A stretch of DNA of 64,000 bases, from assembly GCA_008508345.1 (NCBI GenBank), contig QNGE01000284.1, positions 78,641 through 142,640 of the forward strand, given 5' to 3'. How positions within the stretch are numbered: the first letter of the stretch is position 1; the number at the start of each line of letters is the position of its first letter. Position numbers and translations under genes: made by a program. Origin of the DNA: Paragonimus westermani. Its lineage: Eukaryota; Platyhelminthes; Trematoda; Plagiorchiida; Troglotrematidae. The notes under the pieces are model-generated. The model saw only the letters and a list, made by a program, of their open reading frames with translations, was not told the DNA's origin and made no database searches. Positions 39,101 to 54,100 of this stretch are shown here, one piece after another.

Positions 39101-42100
39101 GTTGTAGTTCCGTCGGTTAGTACTTGTTCAGTTAGAGACGAAGAGCTGTTAATATCCTGAAGACGGTCGCGCCAAAACGAGTGTTTGATTACTTGGACTG
39201 GGGAGATTCGATTTGCAGGAGACTTTATCAGCAGCGCATTGAGGAGCGAGAGAAAATCCGTGGACAATTTCCTGCCTGGTAATTTCGGAGGAGCATAGTC
39301 GCTACGCAATATGTTGTCAGTGAACTGAATTGAAAGAAACGAACAAGTGCGGAAATCAGCAGTAGATGTTTTTGGTTTTAGAAACGTTACTGAGGAAAAA
39401 TGGATCCTTAGTTAATCAGTATTAAATAAAGTAGGCTGGCAGAAAGTATCTGACAATATCATCTTATACAGACGTTTACCATTGGAAGATTCTAAACAAC
39501 AACTTTAATGAACAACTGCACTTAAAAGCTCAAAAAAATCCCTGTCAAACACCAAAGACATTAGTAGGAAGGATAAACCACAACGCCGAACAATTGCCAA
39601 ATTACATGCGAAAGTTAAGACGGAAAATACCTTACCCTTCAAAAATTGAGGGTTTGTCCTCAGTCGTCGGGACAGTAAATTAAAAATCATGCTAATAAAC
39701 ATAAAGTTCAGAGAGGAAGGCCGACCAATCTACTTGTTTTACATAGTACTTTCTGCAGCTGAACTCGAGCTGTACTCGAGTCACACAAATCTCGCCGGTC
39801 TATGTGGGTCAGTGAAAGCACAACATAAGGGTGCGTTTCCAAAAGCGTAGCCAACGACCGGTTTTTGATAGGCTGCAATGGATTTTCGAAATTGTGGTAA
39901 CAACAGATTCACACGACTGGTGGGATATGACCGATATCTCGCTGATTAAACAAGCTCATGAACCCTTTTTACGGAGTGGCGCCCGAAATGTATGCAATCA
40001 CCACATGCCATCTCATGCGGACCAGTGCAACAAGTGAGGTACCATGTCTAAGAACTTCACGTAATGTCCATCCTGGCGGCACGTACTTAAACATTAGACG
40101 TTGATCCGTGTGTTTGGGTTACGTTATAACTTACTTGAACAGATGCTGTTTCAATAATCACGAACAAAAATGGAACGCAGATGCGCAGAGTAAGCATATC
40201 ACCAACAGCCAGTCAGAGTAAGTTCACAGTACGTACTTGATGACCATACAATGAGCTGACAATGCAATGGGGAAAAGAATGGGTGAAATTCGCTGGCCTT
40301 TGCACGTCCGACGGAACAAATGACAGCATCGTACAGCCGTAAGACGATAAATCCAGTGCATAAAAATGCACGACCATTTATTGCTGGTTGGAGAAAAACC
40401 CTTACACATTCAACTCCAATGTTCTGCAGTATTTCAGTCATGTAGAATCGAGCTAAAATTAATGTTGGTCAATATTCACCACTGCGTTATTCTGAACGCT
40501 CGAAGCTCTAGTTCAGGAGGGTTGATCAGAAAACCTTCGGAAGCATCATGTCCTAGATTCTGGAGGCTATCAAAGCCACGACCATCTCACCAAGCAAAGT
40601 TGATAGGTGCCTCAGACAGGCTGAGGAGTTGGCTATCATCCAAGCCACTGGGTGGAAACTCTTTCAGAAATGAGCGTCAATGGCAAACCTGTATCCACGA
40701 GTGTTTTAATTTCTTTTCCCTGAATATCAGTTGTTCCATCTCTTTAGTTTTTCGCCCTTCGCCAAAAAGCTAACTCATGGATTGCTGTCAGTACTAACGG
40801 CAAACCAAACCATAGTACCCGTATTCAAGGAAACGAAAGGATGCCAGCTAGTTGCCTACCACACCGAGCACTCTTTGCCCACGCTGCGGCCGAATGGTGC
40901 AAGGTGCGAGGTGGACAGATGATGACCTCTCGTAAAGAAGTGAAATCGTTCACCAAAGGATTGGCTACGGTAGGTTGAGTTCACCTCTCAGGCCGAGGAC
41001 CTCGCGACTCACAGAGTCGGTGGATTGTAACGTTAGGTGAGGTGACGACTAAACGAGCCCAGTGGAGCAAATGTTGTAGTTGTTTTTCTGGGTTGTCTGT
41101 GGAGTGAGTGCATTCAGTGATGCGGAGCAGTGGAAGTCGTGAGGAAGCTGTCTTGCCGCTGACGCCTCACTTTCACCTACAGCTTGATTGTTTGTTTGCA
41201 AGGTGTAGGCACTCTGATGTCGTATGTTTGACTATGGACGTAGCTAGTTTCTAGTGTTCAGGTCCCTTGCCGTCTCCCTCTTTGTTTTCTCTTCTCTTCC
41301 TATGCATGGTTTGATTGTTGTATTCTTTGTGGTTGTGTGGCAGTTAAGTATCGGTGTGAACCACTGACTCATTGTTGTCTGTGATGACGATGATGATCAT
41401 ACTAGTTCACCCGCAATACATTCGCCTTTGCTATGTATAACTAGAGGAAAATGAAAAAAGCTGGCGATGCCTTTGACTCATTAATAGAATCGCCACTAAA
41501 AAGAGTTTGCAGCTAAATGACGTCCAGCTTGCTGAAATTCATGTTGAGCCAGTGAGTACTGGCGGAATGGGAAACAATATCTCGAAATTACGACAAAGCA
41601 ACCAGCTACTCAATACAAACCTTTACAGCAATAGCTTCACCTATGAGTGTAAAGCATGTGTGAGTCGGAGATTATCCCTACCAAGTCGTCAGGAGACAAA
41701 CGAAAGTGAGGTAAAACCTACTAAAAATAAGTTTTTTATAGAAATACTGGGCCAGATATGTCAATAAATTAAGAAAACTATTATCACTGAATTACTACGG
41801 CCCACCTGTCATGGTCACCTCAGAATTGGAATCCCGTAGTCAGCAAATATGGTCTCCCTATAAAAAGATGTTCTAACTAAAGGTAAAAGTCTAGAATGGG
41901 AACTTTGACGGCGGAGTCAAAAATCAAGCTTCGCAGGCAGAACTCCGAAAAAACACTACACTCGATAATGATTAATAGATGTTATCAATGCTTTAAATTT
42001 AAGAAATACAAAGATTTTCTGACTGAACGACGCGTAGAACAACCGAAAGAGATGAGGTAAGCTGATGATACACTGTTCGGTGTTGAGTAACAGCATAAAA

Positions 42101-45100
42101 TAATCAACTTTTCGAGCGATTCCTCAAACTGCCACACGGTAAACAGGAGGGAAAGGGGCAAAATATGGTGTTGTGCCACTTGGCCGGGTTTCGCTAACAA
42201 AAAGTACGGAAAGAAGACTGCAACCTGTCAAAGAATCCCAAGAAATATGGTCTGCACCCAGCTACAGATATGCGCAGTTTCCGATATTCATCAATAACAT
42301 ACTGGTTAGTTGAGCTGTTTGGCCGGATTCGAAAGGACAACAGTACCGGTGAAATACGAGGTCGTCGATCATACTTAACTACCAAACAACAAATAAGGTG
42401 ATTTCATTAGATGTGTTCCCACTATTTAGAACCATGTCGCTTATACGGAAGACTGACCGCCTGTGTGGATATAATCCATACGATGGATGGAATGTTGGTT
42501 GAATCGAAGACGCAGACAAGCACATGTAGATATTTTGTACATAGAATGTTCCTTCACAAAGGGATGATCATTCTGTGAGATCAACTTCCAGCTTACTGGT
42601 CGTTAATATCACAAGGGAAATGTTGGAAAGCTCCATTTTCTATGAGAGTATTGACCATAGGATTTTCTACGTACGCGATGTTACGCAACTTATTATGCGA
42701 CTGATCTGATTATCAATATCTTAACGTAACTTGTTTTTCAAGTCATCCCTGGATAATGTGTCTTACCTCAAGGTCGATGAGGTTGCCGCTAGAACTTGTC
42801 CCACGGAAACACTGGTTAATTAGTAACCAGAGAGAAATGAAGCATTCACACAACACGCGCAGTTGAATTACGATAAGGTGAGTTTCCGTATTCTAATAGG
42901 ACTGAGTAAATCTATGCAGCCGGAAAGTGTGTTGTCATTGTTCAGGCAAATAAGTAGTGAAGCGGAATCCCAACCATCTCTTCCGTCGGAAAGCCTCGCA
43001 GGGCGGCTTGAAAACGGATGTTAACCTCGTGGAGATATACCAAATTCAATCTAACATACAGTATGAATATTCAGTCGAATGGAAGATCAGGTGATAACAG
43101 TAACAGCGACAAATGTGGGCGAGTAACAAACCAAATGATTTTGATAAAACGGCAATACCATCTCCCATCTGTAAACACTGCGAATAGGAAGCCTCCGGGG
43201 ATCATGAAAACGCAGTGCACGTCACAAATAAGCACACTACAGGGGACTTCGAAAAAAGTACCTTCAGTAAGATACGAGTGGCAGTATGCAGTAGTGTTGA
43301 TTATTTCTTGCTTCACATCACTTCGTATCATTTGGTCCAATGAGCTATTAGCATGCGCTATCTAACTGCAATTCTTGGCCAATTTCTGGGCCACAGTACA
43401 GCAGGTCGGCAAGGAATCAAATAATCTATCACATGCAGTATGTTCTGCATTGACGGTGAATCACGTGCTGTTATGACTATGACGAGTTGCTTTCGTGATC
43501 GAGTAAGTTGCAAAATGATCAGCTCAAAAAGATGAGATGGTAGTCGATTGGTCTTTTAAGCAGATAATTCCATACATTTAATTCCAAACGTACACAAGTC
43601 TTATAAGCCGGCTGAGATAAGAAAAATCGCGATTCTTCTCACGCAGTCACTGAGATATGAAACAGCAAATGCTTCTGTCCTCACGATAAACTATATTAAA
43701 AGTGATTTTACTAGGGAAACTTTGTGACCCTCCGGATAATACACGTGGAGTAAATTGGCTTTTCTAGCACAGGAGAAACCATCAAAGATAAATCTGGTCT
43801 ACCTAGTAATTGATGAGAAATTACATTTGTTGCTATCGTGATGTATTAACCACGACGGCTTTCTCTTTACTACTGAGTTCGTACTAACTTGCCAACACGA
43901 ACGTCTGCCGTTCGCTCCAGCAGTGCTTCCTCCTCAGCCACCATCTGTTTTACGATTTGTAAATATACCACAAATGTAACAAAGTATCGTTGACGTTAAC
44001 TTCTGCACACCCCGTCAAAGTGAAATAATGCAGTCTACCGTGGATTGCCGATATGCATAAGCCATGAATACAAGGGCGTGAAGTACTGGTGAGAATACTT
44101 CATCGGTTTCAAGAGAGACGTCCAAATCATGTAGTAACAGTGACACTATTATTGCATGACACATGCTATATTATTGTGAATAATCCGGCTATGCTGCCGT
44201 TATATAAACCAGGGGAAAATTCCGGAAGGGTGGGTGTCCTACAGGGAGCGATCGTAACAAGCCTGTCCACTGAAAGCCAACTGCCTTAACAGCTGTTGTC
44301 ATAGAAGTTTTAGAAGGCACAACCGACGACCAGCAGCAGGTCTACTCTAAACACCGCACAACCCTCTGCCAGACAATCAACATGGATTTTGAAGTGGCTT
44401 TTTATTCCCCAAGTGAATTGTTTAAGGCCTGGGTGCAAGTGACCGGTGCGACTGGATAGAAGACCGGCTGTTGTGAAAGACCTAGTGAATGTTATCATCT
44501 AAAATATCTCTGAAGCTTCTAACAGGAGTAAACACATTTTATACATGACGTTTCACAAGTATGGTATGGGACACCTAAGTGACCGATGCCTTGCTGTAAA
44601 GTTCAACAATGCTCTATCTGATCGACTCCCCAAAACCAGCGGGGCGTCCCAAGGGTCTAGTGTGGACATTTCATTTTTCATATTGATCGCCTATGAAATA
44701 CCCGTCGTGAGGCTTGGTTAGTGGAAAAAGGTAAGAAAATGGAGGCCACTTTTGCCTCATAGAACACCGACAAACTCTTCAAGCTAATCCGTGCCACTGG
44801 TCCCAAGCGACCGTCTGTCAATGAAGCCATTAATGATACAGATGGCACACTCGTCTATGATAAATCCAGAAGGTTAGAACGATGGGCGGAACACTTTGAG
44901 GGTCAATTCAGCTGGCTTCCTGTTACCAATGTGCTGTCGCCACAAACTTGTACTGTAGCATCCTACCCGGCAGAGCTGGAAACACCCACTGAGACAGAGG
45001 TCCACGAATGCATTTCATTTCGACTCACAAATGTAATGGGGCTGCTGGTCCAGATGATCTCGTGCGGGCACTTTTCAAAAAGGTGAGTAGAAGCTGGTAG

Positions 45101-48100
45101 ATGCTTTGACTCAGTTGTTTAAACTTGTGTGGACAAGAGAGTCTATCCCTTCATGCTGGGATCACACAATGATACTTCCTATATTCAAGAAAGTTATCAA
45201 GGGTTATTGCGAAAACCACAGAGGAATTAGTTTAACCCCAGTCATTTCCAGGGTTATGAGATCCATTATACTTCGCGGACTCACTGCAGTTTCGGAGGTG
45301 AACATTTGGAAGAACAGACAGAGTTTCGTCCTGGGAGGGGATGTACAGAACACATTTTTATTCTTCGTCAAATTCTGGAACAGCATCATGTGTACTGTCA
45401 GCCAAAAATCGTCGTATTTCTCAATTACAAAGGTGCGTTGAAATCGGCAGATCGGTCTACACTTCTAGAATCACTCAAACGCAAGGGTGTACTGGCCAAG
45501 TATGCTAACATATTGTCACCGCCTTATTCACATGCTTCAGCTCAGGTTAGAATTTACGGCGAACTGTCTAACAATTTTAGTACTAGAAGCGACGTACATG
45601 GGGACTGTCCCCATTCACTATCTTTCTTCGACTGTTTCGTAGACGAAGCAATGGGGATTGTTTCCGTCACTCACAAGATGCCCGCATGGACCTCCTCCTT
45701 GGTAAGGAATCGACTGCTCATGAATACCCTCACGACAAGATGTTACTAATTGATAACTCCCGAGCAGCACAAAGAATGTTGGACGCCATTCTGCGTTCTA
45801 ATTAATAATTTGGAATATCCTTTGCGGCCTAAAAATGCAAGGCGGTTCTGAAACGTTGCTGAGATAACGCAGATTTCAAGTTAGATGATAAAACCATGAA
45901 GGTTTTTGACCACTTCGTATGCATGAGAAGCTGTATTGGCGGCAGTGGAGGTGTAGGGAATGAAGCAGAAGCGCGTATCTCGAAGGATACGGCGGCGTTT
46001 GCCAATCTGAGGCACCCATGGCGATAGAAAGGCACCTCTTTGATGCTTAAATGTCACGCATATAAGACGGCAATGAGGGTTGTGTTACTTTACGGCAGCA
46101 AAATTTGGCCACTCGGGGTAGAGAACGTAAACATTCTTCAGGTATTCGACCACCAATGTCTGCGTTCAATCGCTCGTATCGGGTGGTACCAGATAGTAAG
46201 CCACGAGGACGTTAGGAAGCGGTTGTGTTGACACTGATTGTCAAGCGAGTTCTTTTGTTCAGTCCTTACATTTTCACAGACTTAGATGGTTAGGTCATGT
46301 ATTAATGATGCCAGCTAGTTGCCTACCACACCGAGCACTCTTTGCCCACGCTGCGGCCGAATGGTGCAAGGTGCGAGGTGGACAGATGATGACCTCTCGT
46401 AAAGAAGTGAAATCGTTCACCAAAGGATTGGCTACGGTAGGTTGAGTTCACCTCTCAGGCCGAGGACCTCGCGACTCACAGAGTCGGTGGATTGTAACGT
46501 TAGGTGAGGTGACGACTAAACGAGCCCAGTGGAGCAAATGTTGTAGTTGTTTTTCTGGGTTGTCTGTGGAGTGAGTGCATTCAGTGATGCGGAGCAGTGG
46601 AAGTCGTGAGGAAGCTGTCTTGCCGCTGACGCCTCACTTTCACCTACAGCTTGATTGTTTGTTTGCAAGGTGTAGGCACTCTGATGTCGTATGTTTGACT
46701 ATGGACGTAGCTAGTTTCTAGTGTTCAGGTCCCTTGTCGTCTCCCTCTTTGTTTTCTCTTCTCTTCCTATGCATGGTTTGCTTGTTATATTCTTTGTGGT
46801 TGTGTGGCTGTTAGGTATCGATGTGAACTATTGATGTTTTGCTCTCCATGGTGATGATGATGATGGGGATATAAAATACCACCGGTTGCAAACCATCAGA
46901 CGCCTTTATGAACCTACGGCACTAAATTATGGCAAGTAGCGCGGAGTACTACTCAGAATGAAGGCCTGCAAAGTGATGTCACCTCCTTCCCTTTGGGAAG
47001 CAACACACCGTCTTTGGGTGGGCCAAATGTAGACCGACGCAGATTACCAATAATTTACGCACTGAATGGGTATCAAGAGATAATAAGCTGGATACTGAAG
47101 GATGTTAACTTAATCCAGCAGTGATTGTCTCAGATGTGCTCAGCCTGTCGTCTAAGTGAGCCTCGGTGACGAAAAAAGCCAACACAACACTCGAGAGGCT
47201 AACCCGATTGTTCTGAATGTTCACGTTAGAAGAGTTTATTTTTATGTTCAAGATTACGAAGCACGCTTTGTGAACTATGATCAGCCGGTTAAGATAGTAC
47301 AACGTGGAACTGCAAAGAGTGTTTACTGCTTAGTTTAAATCGCCACCCAGAAACATTTCTCGGTTTATGTTTCCCTATTCCATTGGCTATGAGCAACAAC
47401 AGAGAGTAATGTGGCTCCAGTGGCTATTCAACACTATAATGAAATACAGTGACCTATGAGAAAATAAAGGTGGGGGAAAAGGGAGCGTAAATATTGGACA
47501 GTATAAGGCGAATCCGAAGAGTTAAAGATGTTATGGATACAGGTACGCCATTTACTACGGCACACTGCCATCTTAGGTGAAGTTTTTAGCCAGTAGTTTT
47601 AAGGACTACGAGGTCTTCACCTGAGTAAACGAAATACATTCACTTTACTCAACAGAACAGCCAAGGTATGCGTACTCCATAGTTACGTCGAGGATTAAGG
47701 GCATCGAAGTTGACAGTCTTAGGAAAGTGCTGGGTACGGTAATCGTCCAGCTTACAAAATGAGTAAGCAACCTAATTACTCAAGGTGGTGTAGTTATATC
47801 ATCCTATTAGCTGGGCGTATAAGTGGAGTCCACTGAAATATACGCTAGCAAGCCGCCAGGTTGCACACGTGATCAACTCAGTGAATTTAGGCTAACTGTC
47901 AGAGACAACGACGTAAAACAGAGTTAGTTGTTAGTCTCCTCGGCAAGTAACCTACGTTTCCGTGCTACGCAGCAAAATGGTGTGCACACAAACATTATAT
48001 ACCCTTAATTTTGGCGATAATCGGACGTCATTTCCGTGCCATACGTAGGTTAGCGAAAGGAACATGTTCTTTTGCTAATCGCGTCGACGACACGATGCTA

Positions 48101-51100
48101 AGAAACTGCGTGAAGCAGTCTACAGATTACAGCGGACTACCTGCAATGAGAATAAGGAAAACAGAATGTTGCAGTTTTACAACCACACACTACATTTTAT
48201 GAAAACAAAGCACATGCCACGCAGAACAGCCTGGTCACTTGTCTTTTTAATTACGGTGTACGTAAATTTAGTGAAGGGGCAAAGTGGGACAGCGGCAACC
48301 GCATACTCTTTAGCAATCACTCTAGAGCTGGGACGGTTGCGCATTTTGGGTCAACTCTCCATGCACAATCGGAATGTTACACTATTTCACCCATGGAATG
48401 TTAACCAGCCGTCTCATTCTTTAGGACACATTGTCGTGGACATCTGCTAAGGCCACAACGCCAGATAAGTGGACTGAATTGCAAATAACATTCCTGCAAT
48501 ATTTAAGAGTGACAACAACGGAGCACAGTGTATGATAGTGTAGTAATGGCGCAGCTAACGAGCTACCTCAAACAGAGGTTTTACATACACACGCACTCTA
48601 CAACTTCAATTTTTAACCTGCGCGACCATCTGCAGTGTACGACAATCAGTACCAGTGTTAATAAGTTCCCATCCGTTAAAGTATGCTTGTATTATTCTCT
48701 ATTGCTCATTTCTGAGTCATGACTTCCCTTCTATACTCCGGTCTTATCAAGCCATACGAGGCTGCGTGCTTCTAGGATCGTGAACATGCTTAAAATAAAC
48801 TTTCTACATTAATTTGGTGTCATACAGTACAGAGTGAAATTCATATGGGAATTACAGGATTTTTGAATCGGTAAACTTCCAGTGCTTCCAGTTATACCCA
48901 TCGCCTTATTCGGGTTCATGAACTCAAAAACACTTTCACCTTATAACGTTTCGTTTTTATGGCTTGAAACGAGCGGGTAACTTGTTAGATACAATTTGAG
49001 CTTAGCGTGGTGCACTTCTACAGTCAGTTACGGAGATAGATAATCGATGAATACATCGCAGTCACAACTACATATGGCACGTTCTAAACAAGAGATGTCT
49101 TCCATGCAAAGAATTCTAGCCTGAGTAAATTTTGGACTTCTGCGCTAATGATCACTGGCTCCCGACCTATCAGTGAATCATGCCTGGCCAAAAGTGCACT
49201 GTTGCGTACGACACATTTTTGTCCAAATTGCTGTATGCAAGAAAATGATCGAATGTAGTCAATTCCGATTGACAAACGTCTGAATCGGAGGTATTTTTAA
49301 ACAGTGTGCTTGGATGCACTCAGCAACTAATGAATTATTAATAGAAGCAAAACCGGAAGGTCACCTTTCAGCCAAATTATCAAGTGAAGAAATGCTCAAA
49401 AAAGTGTATACGGAAGACGCACTAACGCATAAATCTTCGGCGCACAGACCGACGGCTATATTTTGAAACAATAATACAGCGCCAAATTCATAACGATGGG
49501 TGAGTGAGTGTGCATTAAAAAATGCACTTATATGACAAGCTGTGTCTTTTAAAGTATATCCAGTGTTGGATCTACAGGAGCTTGGTACAGTTATCTGTAT
49601 CACCTTCTTGGATATTTCACCGAATTACACCAGTTGCATGCAGCGATAAGCTAAACTGTTGAGATGCACCTACATCAATCTGTATGACGCTTTACCTAAC
49701 AGGGAGAAACTCTTCATATGCATAAATTTTACTTTAGGTGCCAACACAAACACACAATGCCCACTTATTACGTCTCACTCTGAAAATCAAGCACCCGACC
49801 GTTCTAACCTCTAATAGGATCAATGGCAAGTAAGGCTATATCACACTATTTGCAGTAAAGTCTGATGCGTTAAGTTCTTACCTTAATTGGTTTTTAACCA
49901 TACATGTGACATTTTTGGCACACGAAACACGTGAATTTTTAGTTGTGTATATAATTATACACAGTTAATTTGAAGAGTACTTGTCGGCTAATGCGTCTTC
50001 CGTTTATCAAAGCTCTATTTTACTCAATGCGGATCCTGAGTGAAGTACAAGATGTTCAGACACAATTAACTTAAGCCCGTAGCAAGCAGCACATTTTGTA
50101 TTTTGTATGTGAACAGGTAAGACAGCTATTGCTGTATATGACGGATAAACCTGAACATGGTCACCAGTCAGTAATTTAGGTAGTCAAATTATGAATGTCT
50201 GTAATTATACACACAAGTCACAGGATACGTAAGAGTAGCCAGGAGTATGCATGAAAGGGCTTAACCGAACGGTGTTATAAAGAATCGATAAGGCAACATC
50301 GATTTTTTTTGTTTTGTTTTGTACAAAGGCAGAATAAGTGAGCTGGTTGTTCAAAAACAATTTGTTAGGTTAAAGTTGATCCTAGAATCTTGAATGTGAC
50401 CAGGTCATTGTAAATTTCCATCTCTTTGCTGGCCTTCTAAATGTGTATTCACAACCTTAGACACATAGTACTAGAATCGCAAGGTTACTTTTGCAACAAA
50501 TAATCGGGAATGACATTCAAGACAAAAAATTTGACTGACATCAAATACTACTTTGAAGTATTTTTCCCTCTCTCGTTGCTTGCATGTTGCAAAAATTGAA
50601 GCTAAAATCAGTTCGAAGTAACTGGAAAGAAAATAAATACTATGGAAACCAATTGTTGATGTCAAACAAGTATACCATGTCTTTCCGATTTTGTTGTTTA
50701 GGTTTGGTGCATAATAACTTTGGGAAAAGCAGCCCAGTTGCCATCATACAAGTTGGGTCACGCGTTCAGTAATCGAAGTATATAAACTTAGCTTCTCGTA
50801 ACAGATAATCAACACGAATCATGATGTAGATAAGTGGTAACAACGGTTAACTAACTGTTGCACCGTTTTCGGTTCAGACATAGCTTCCACGCTTACCACC
50901 GTTTGAATCTGAGCAGCTCGGTAAAATTCAGTTCGAACGTGATACACTATAGCACACGACAATTTAATGCATAAATGAAAACCTTCGTGTGAAGTAAGGA
51001 TACATCCTAAGCTGTATCTACATAGCTCAAAGCCGAAATGATAATTCGGAAAGCAGAAACCCCTAGCAGCATGAACAATGACAGTGAGAAGAGAGTGGAA

Positions 51101-54100
51101 TGGATATTAGTCACGAGCAACCTAGGCTGAGAGTTTGCGTATCACAATTCAATCATGCCTAATGGTAGGACACTTGTCAGTGGTTAACGCGGCTTTCTCA
51201 AAAATGCGTGACCGGATTTGAACTCCCAATCGTAGCAAGGATACACAACACTGACAATATTTAATAGGAACGGTACTAGATTATGGTGATCTTATGCAAA
51301 AATAGTTGGCTGAGAAGTGTTAATAGGAAAGCCTTGATGAATTGCGAGCGATGCTAACGTTGTCTCAACGACTCCCCACTACTTAGTGATGTAAACATCG
51401 CTGTATTTTTGGCCTTATTTTAAAACGTTCAGTGCAAAAGCTGCGCCTGAATGAAAGCGTCAAAAAAAAACAACGTGCTTCAGGCAAAGGAACTAGGTGC
51501 CTGTTAAGCTCGTCTGAAAGTTGCTGACTGTCTAACAAATTTGGACACAACTGGATGGGACGTATGCACACGAATAATCAGGCAAGCAAACGACATCAGT
51601 ATAGTATATTGGCGCTGTTGAAGCATTCTGATCAGAGACTGCATCCAAGAATTTAAACAGAGTGGACCATTTTAAAAGATGTTGGCATTCTGAGTGAAGT
51701 AATTGACGAAGGTATTACCGAACCTAACAGTTCACCAAGTTATTTTCTTCTCATCGACAGGCTGTTGAAAGATGACGAGAAACACCCTCCAACTCAATAT
51801 GAATATGGAATTGTATCAAATACGCGTTCACTGCAACGCGCTTAGATCACAACGGCACATGAAGATATTCTATCGATAAACTCTTATCCAGTTACTTTTC
51901 AAGTCGACTTAACACACCTGAAGAACACTTTTTTTTCACTGAACAATTTGTAGTTAATAAAATAGCAGCATGCCGGGCTTAATACACCAAAGAAAAGATT
52001 AAAGGTAAGGTTGTTTTGCTGGTGATTTATAACGTTGATCTGTTTTTGAAGAACTGGAAAGGTAGTGATTGGAACGATGCACTTCCCCCGTGTTCAAAAA
52101 TTAACATCCGTATATTACACCAGATTCAGTACTGAGTGAAAATCAAAAAAGTAAACTATATATAACATTTCTCACAGTTTTCGATGGTGAGCCTTCACAG
52201 CAAACTAAGCGCCAGTATCTAAGAATGGTTTGCAAAAGAGGATGAAATATGATCATTTACCTAAATGACTGAAATATCACCTGCCATGGCACAAAGATAG
52301 AGTATTCATCTAGACATGAAAACGATAGGCACCTCAAACATTTGGATCACTTATCCAGATTTCTTACCTTAGATCAAACTCTTAAGTTCACGTATTTTTT
52401 ATCGGTGCACCCCATACCGGACAGCAGATACTACTTATTTATGGGTGCAGATGGGCATTTTAAAAAGTTCCTGTTACGGCAATTTACCAAATGGTAAATC
52501 GTAAGCAAAAATTAGCTATTTGTAACATTCCACCTGTTTTTTCCAGACAGGATTCCCTTCAAAAAACCGTGTGGTGATATCATCCATGTATCGTAAGGTT
52601 CTCTTAGATTATTCAGAAAATGATGTGTCCAACGGAAGGTATTTGCAAGTGACTTGAAAATGGCACGAATTTTTTCACATGACGGGAATGTTTCTCAAGT
52701 GTGAAAAAGAGCCCAAGTAATTTGGTGTAAAAAGGATTGTCTTGGTTTATTTGCACAAAGACTTTGTCAGCGGTAAACCTTGCCCATTGTGATTCAATTG
52801 TGAATGGGCATAACGTGGCAATTGTAAACGATTCCTAGCGAAAGTGACCCGATGTATTCTTCACAGTTGTCTACCACCGTGTTCAAAATTCATACTCTTT
52901 ATAGTGTTCAAAAGAGCAAGTGTACTTGTCGTGCTTATGGCTGATGATGGAACGCATTTTGCCGTCAACAATTCAATCGGCTGGATGAAACATATTGAAT
53001 GCAAACAATTATTCATCACAACTAAGTAAAATCGTTCAAATGACCATGTTGAAAACTATTTCAAAATGCTGGAAGGTACCGTAAATTCATGATGAGCACT
53101 TATAATGAAGTCACGGAATAGTAGTATGGATATTCTCTTTAGAATGTAACAGGACCATTTATAGCTCTGAGACAACAAGCCAATCAGAAATGGGACTATG
53201 TCGCAGTACTTTATATCTGTAGTGTTTACAAGTTGTACCTATCAGGAAGACGATCTTAGACTGTCCTCTAATGGAAAAACGTAGGGTAGACACGTCATAA
53301 GCAACCGACTCACTCAGAAATTATGATCGTCAAGTTAATCACATATTTTTGAGTCGAATGCGGTAAAAGCCTCGAATAAAGTTATTCGGTCAACAGAACT
53401 TGGTTAGAACAAAGGTCTAAGTGCAGTTGGATGAATACGATTATTTAAAAAAAAAAGCACGAATGGCATTCTGACAACAAATGGGATTTTGCATTTCAAC
53501 ACTTGATACAGTTAGTCGCGGAACCATTCATGTGGGTTCATCAATTCTCATTTACCTTCGAGTGTACTCATTATATCTTACTGGACTGTATTTTGCACCC
53601 AATAGCTAAGAACACCTAACGATGCACCCTCATCATCATCATCACCATGGAGAGCAAAACATCAATAGTTCACATCGATACCTAACAGCCACACAACCAC
53701 AAAGAATATAACAAGCAAACCATGCATAGGAAGAGAAGAGAAAACAAAGAGGGAGACGGCAAGGGACCTGAACACTAGAAACTAGCTACGTCCATAGTCA
53801 AACATACGACATCAGAGTGCCTACACCTTGCAAACAAACAATCAAGCTGTAGGTGAAAGTGAGGCGTCAGCGGCAAGACAGCTTCCTCACGACTTCCACT
53901 GCTCCGCATCACTGAATGCACTCACTCCACAGACAACCCAGAAAAACAACTACAACATTTGCTCCACTGGGCTCGTTTAGTCGTCACCTCACCTAACGTT
54001 ACAATCCACCGACTCTGTGAGTCGCGAGGTCCTCGGCCTGAGAGGTGAACTCAACCTACCGTAGCCAATCCTTTGGTGAACGATTTCACTTCTTTACGAG

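Noticed and set aside
40366..40773. 135-codon plus-strand frame before RTE copy A
   Set aside because: Low-complexity Ser/Arg/Lys-rich product without family resemblance; only its far right flank resembles RTE sequence.
51150..51240. Third tRNA-like segment
   Set aside because: The A-box-like part is present but the B box (GGATTTGAACTCC) is poor and no stems form.
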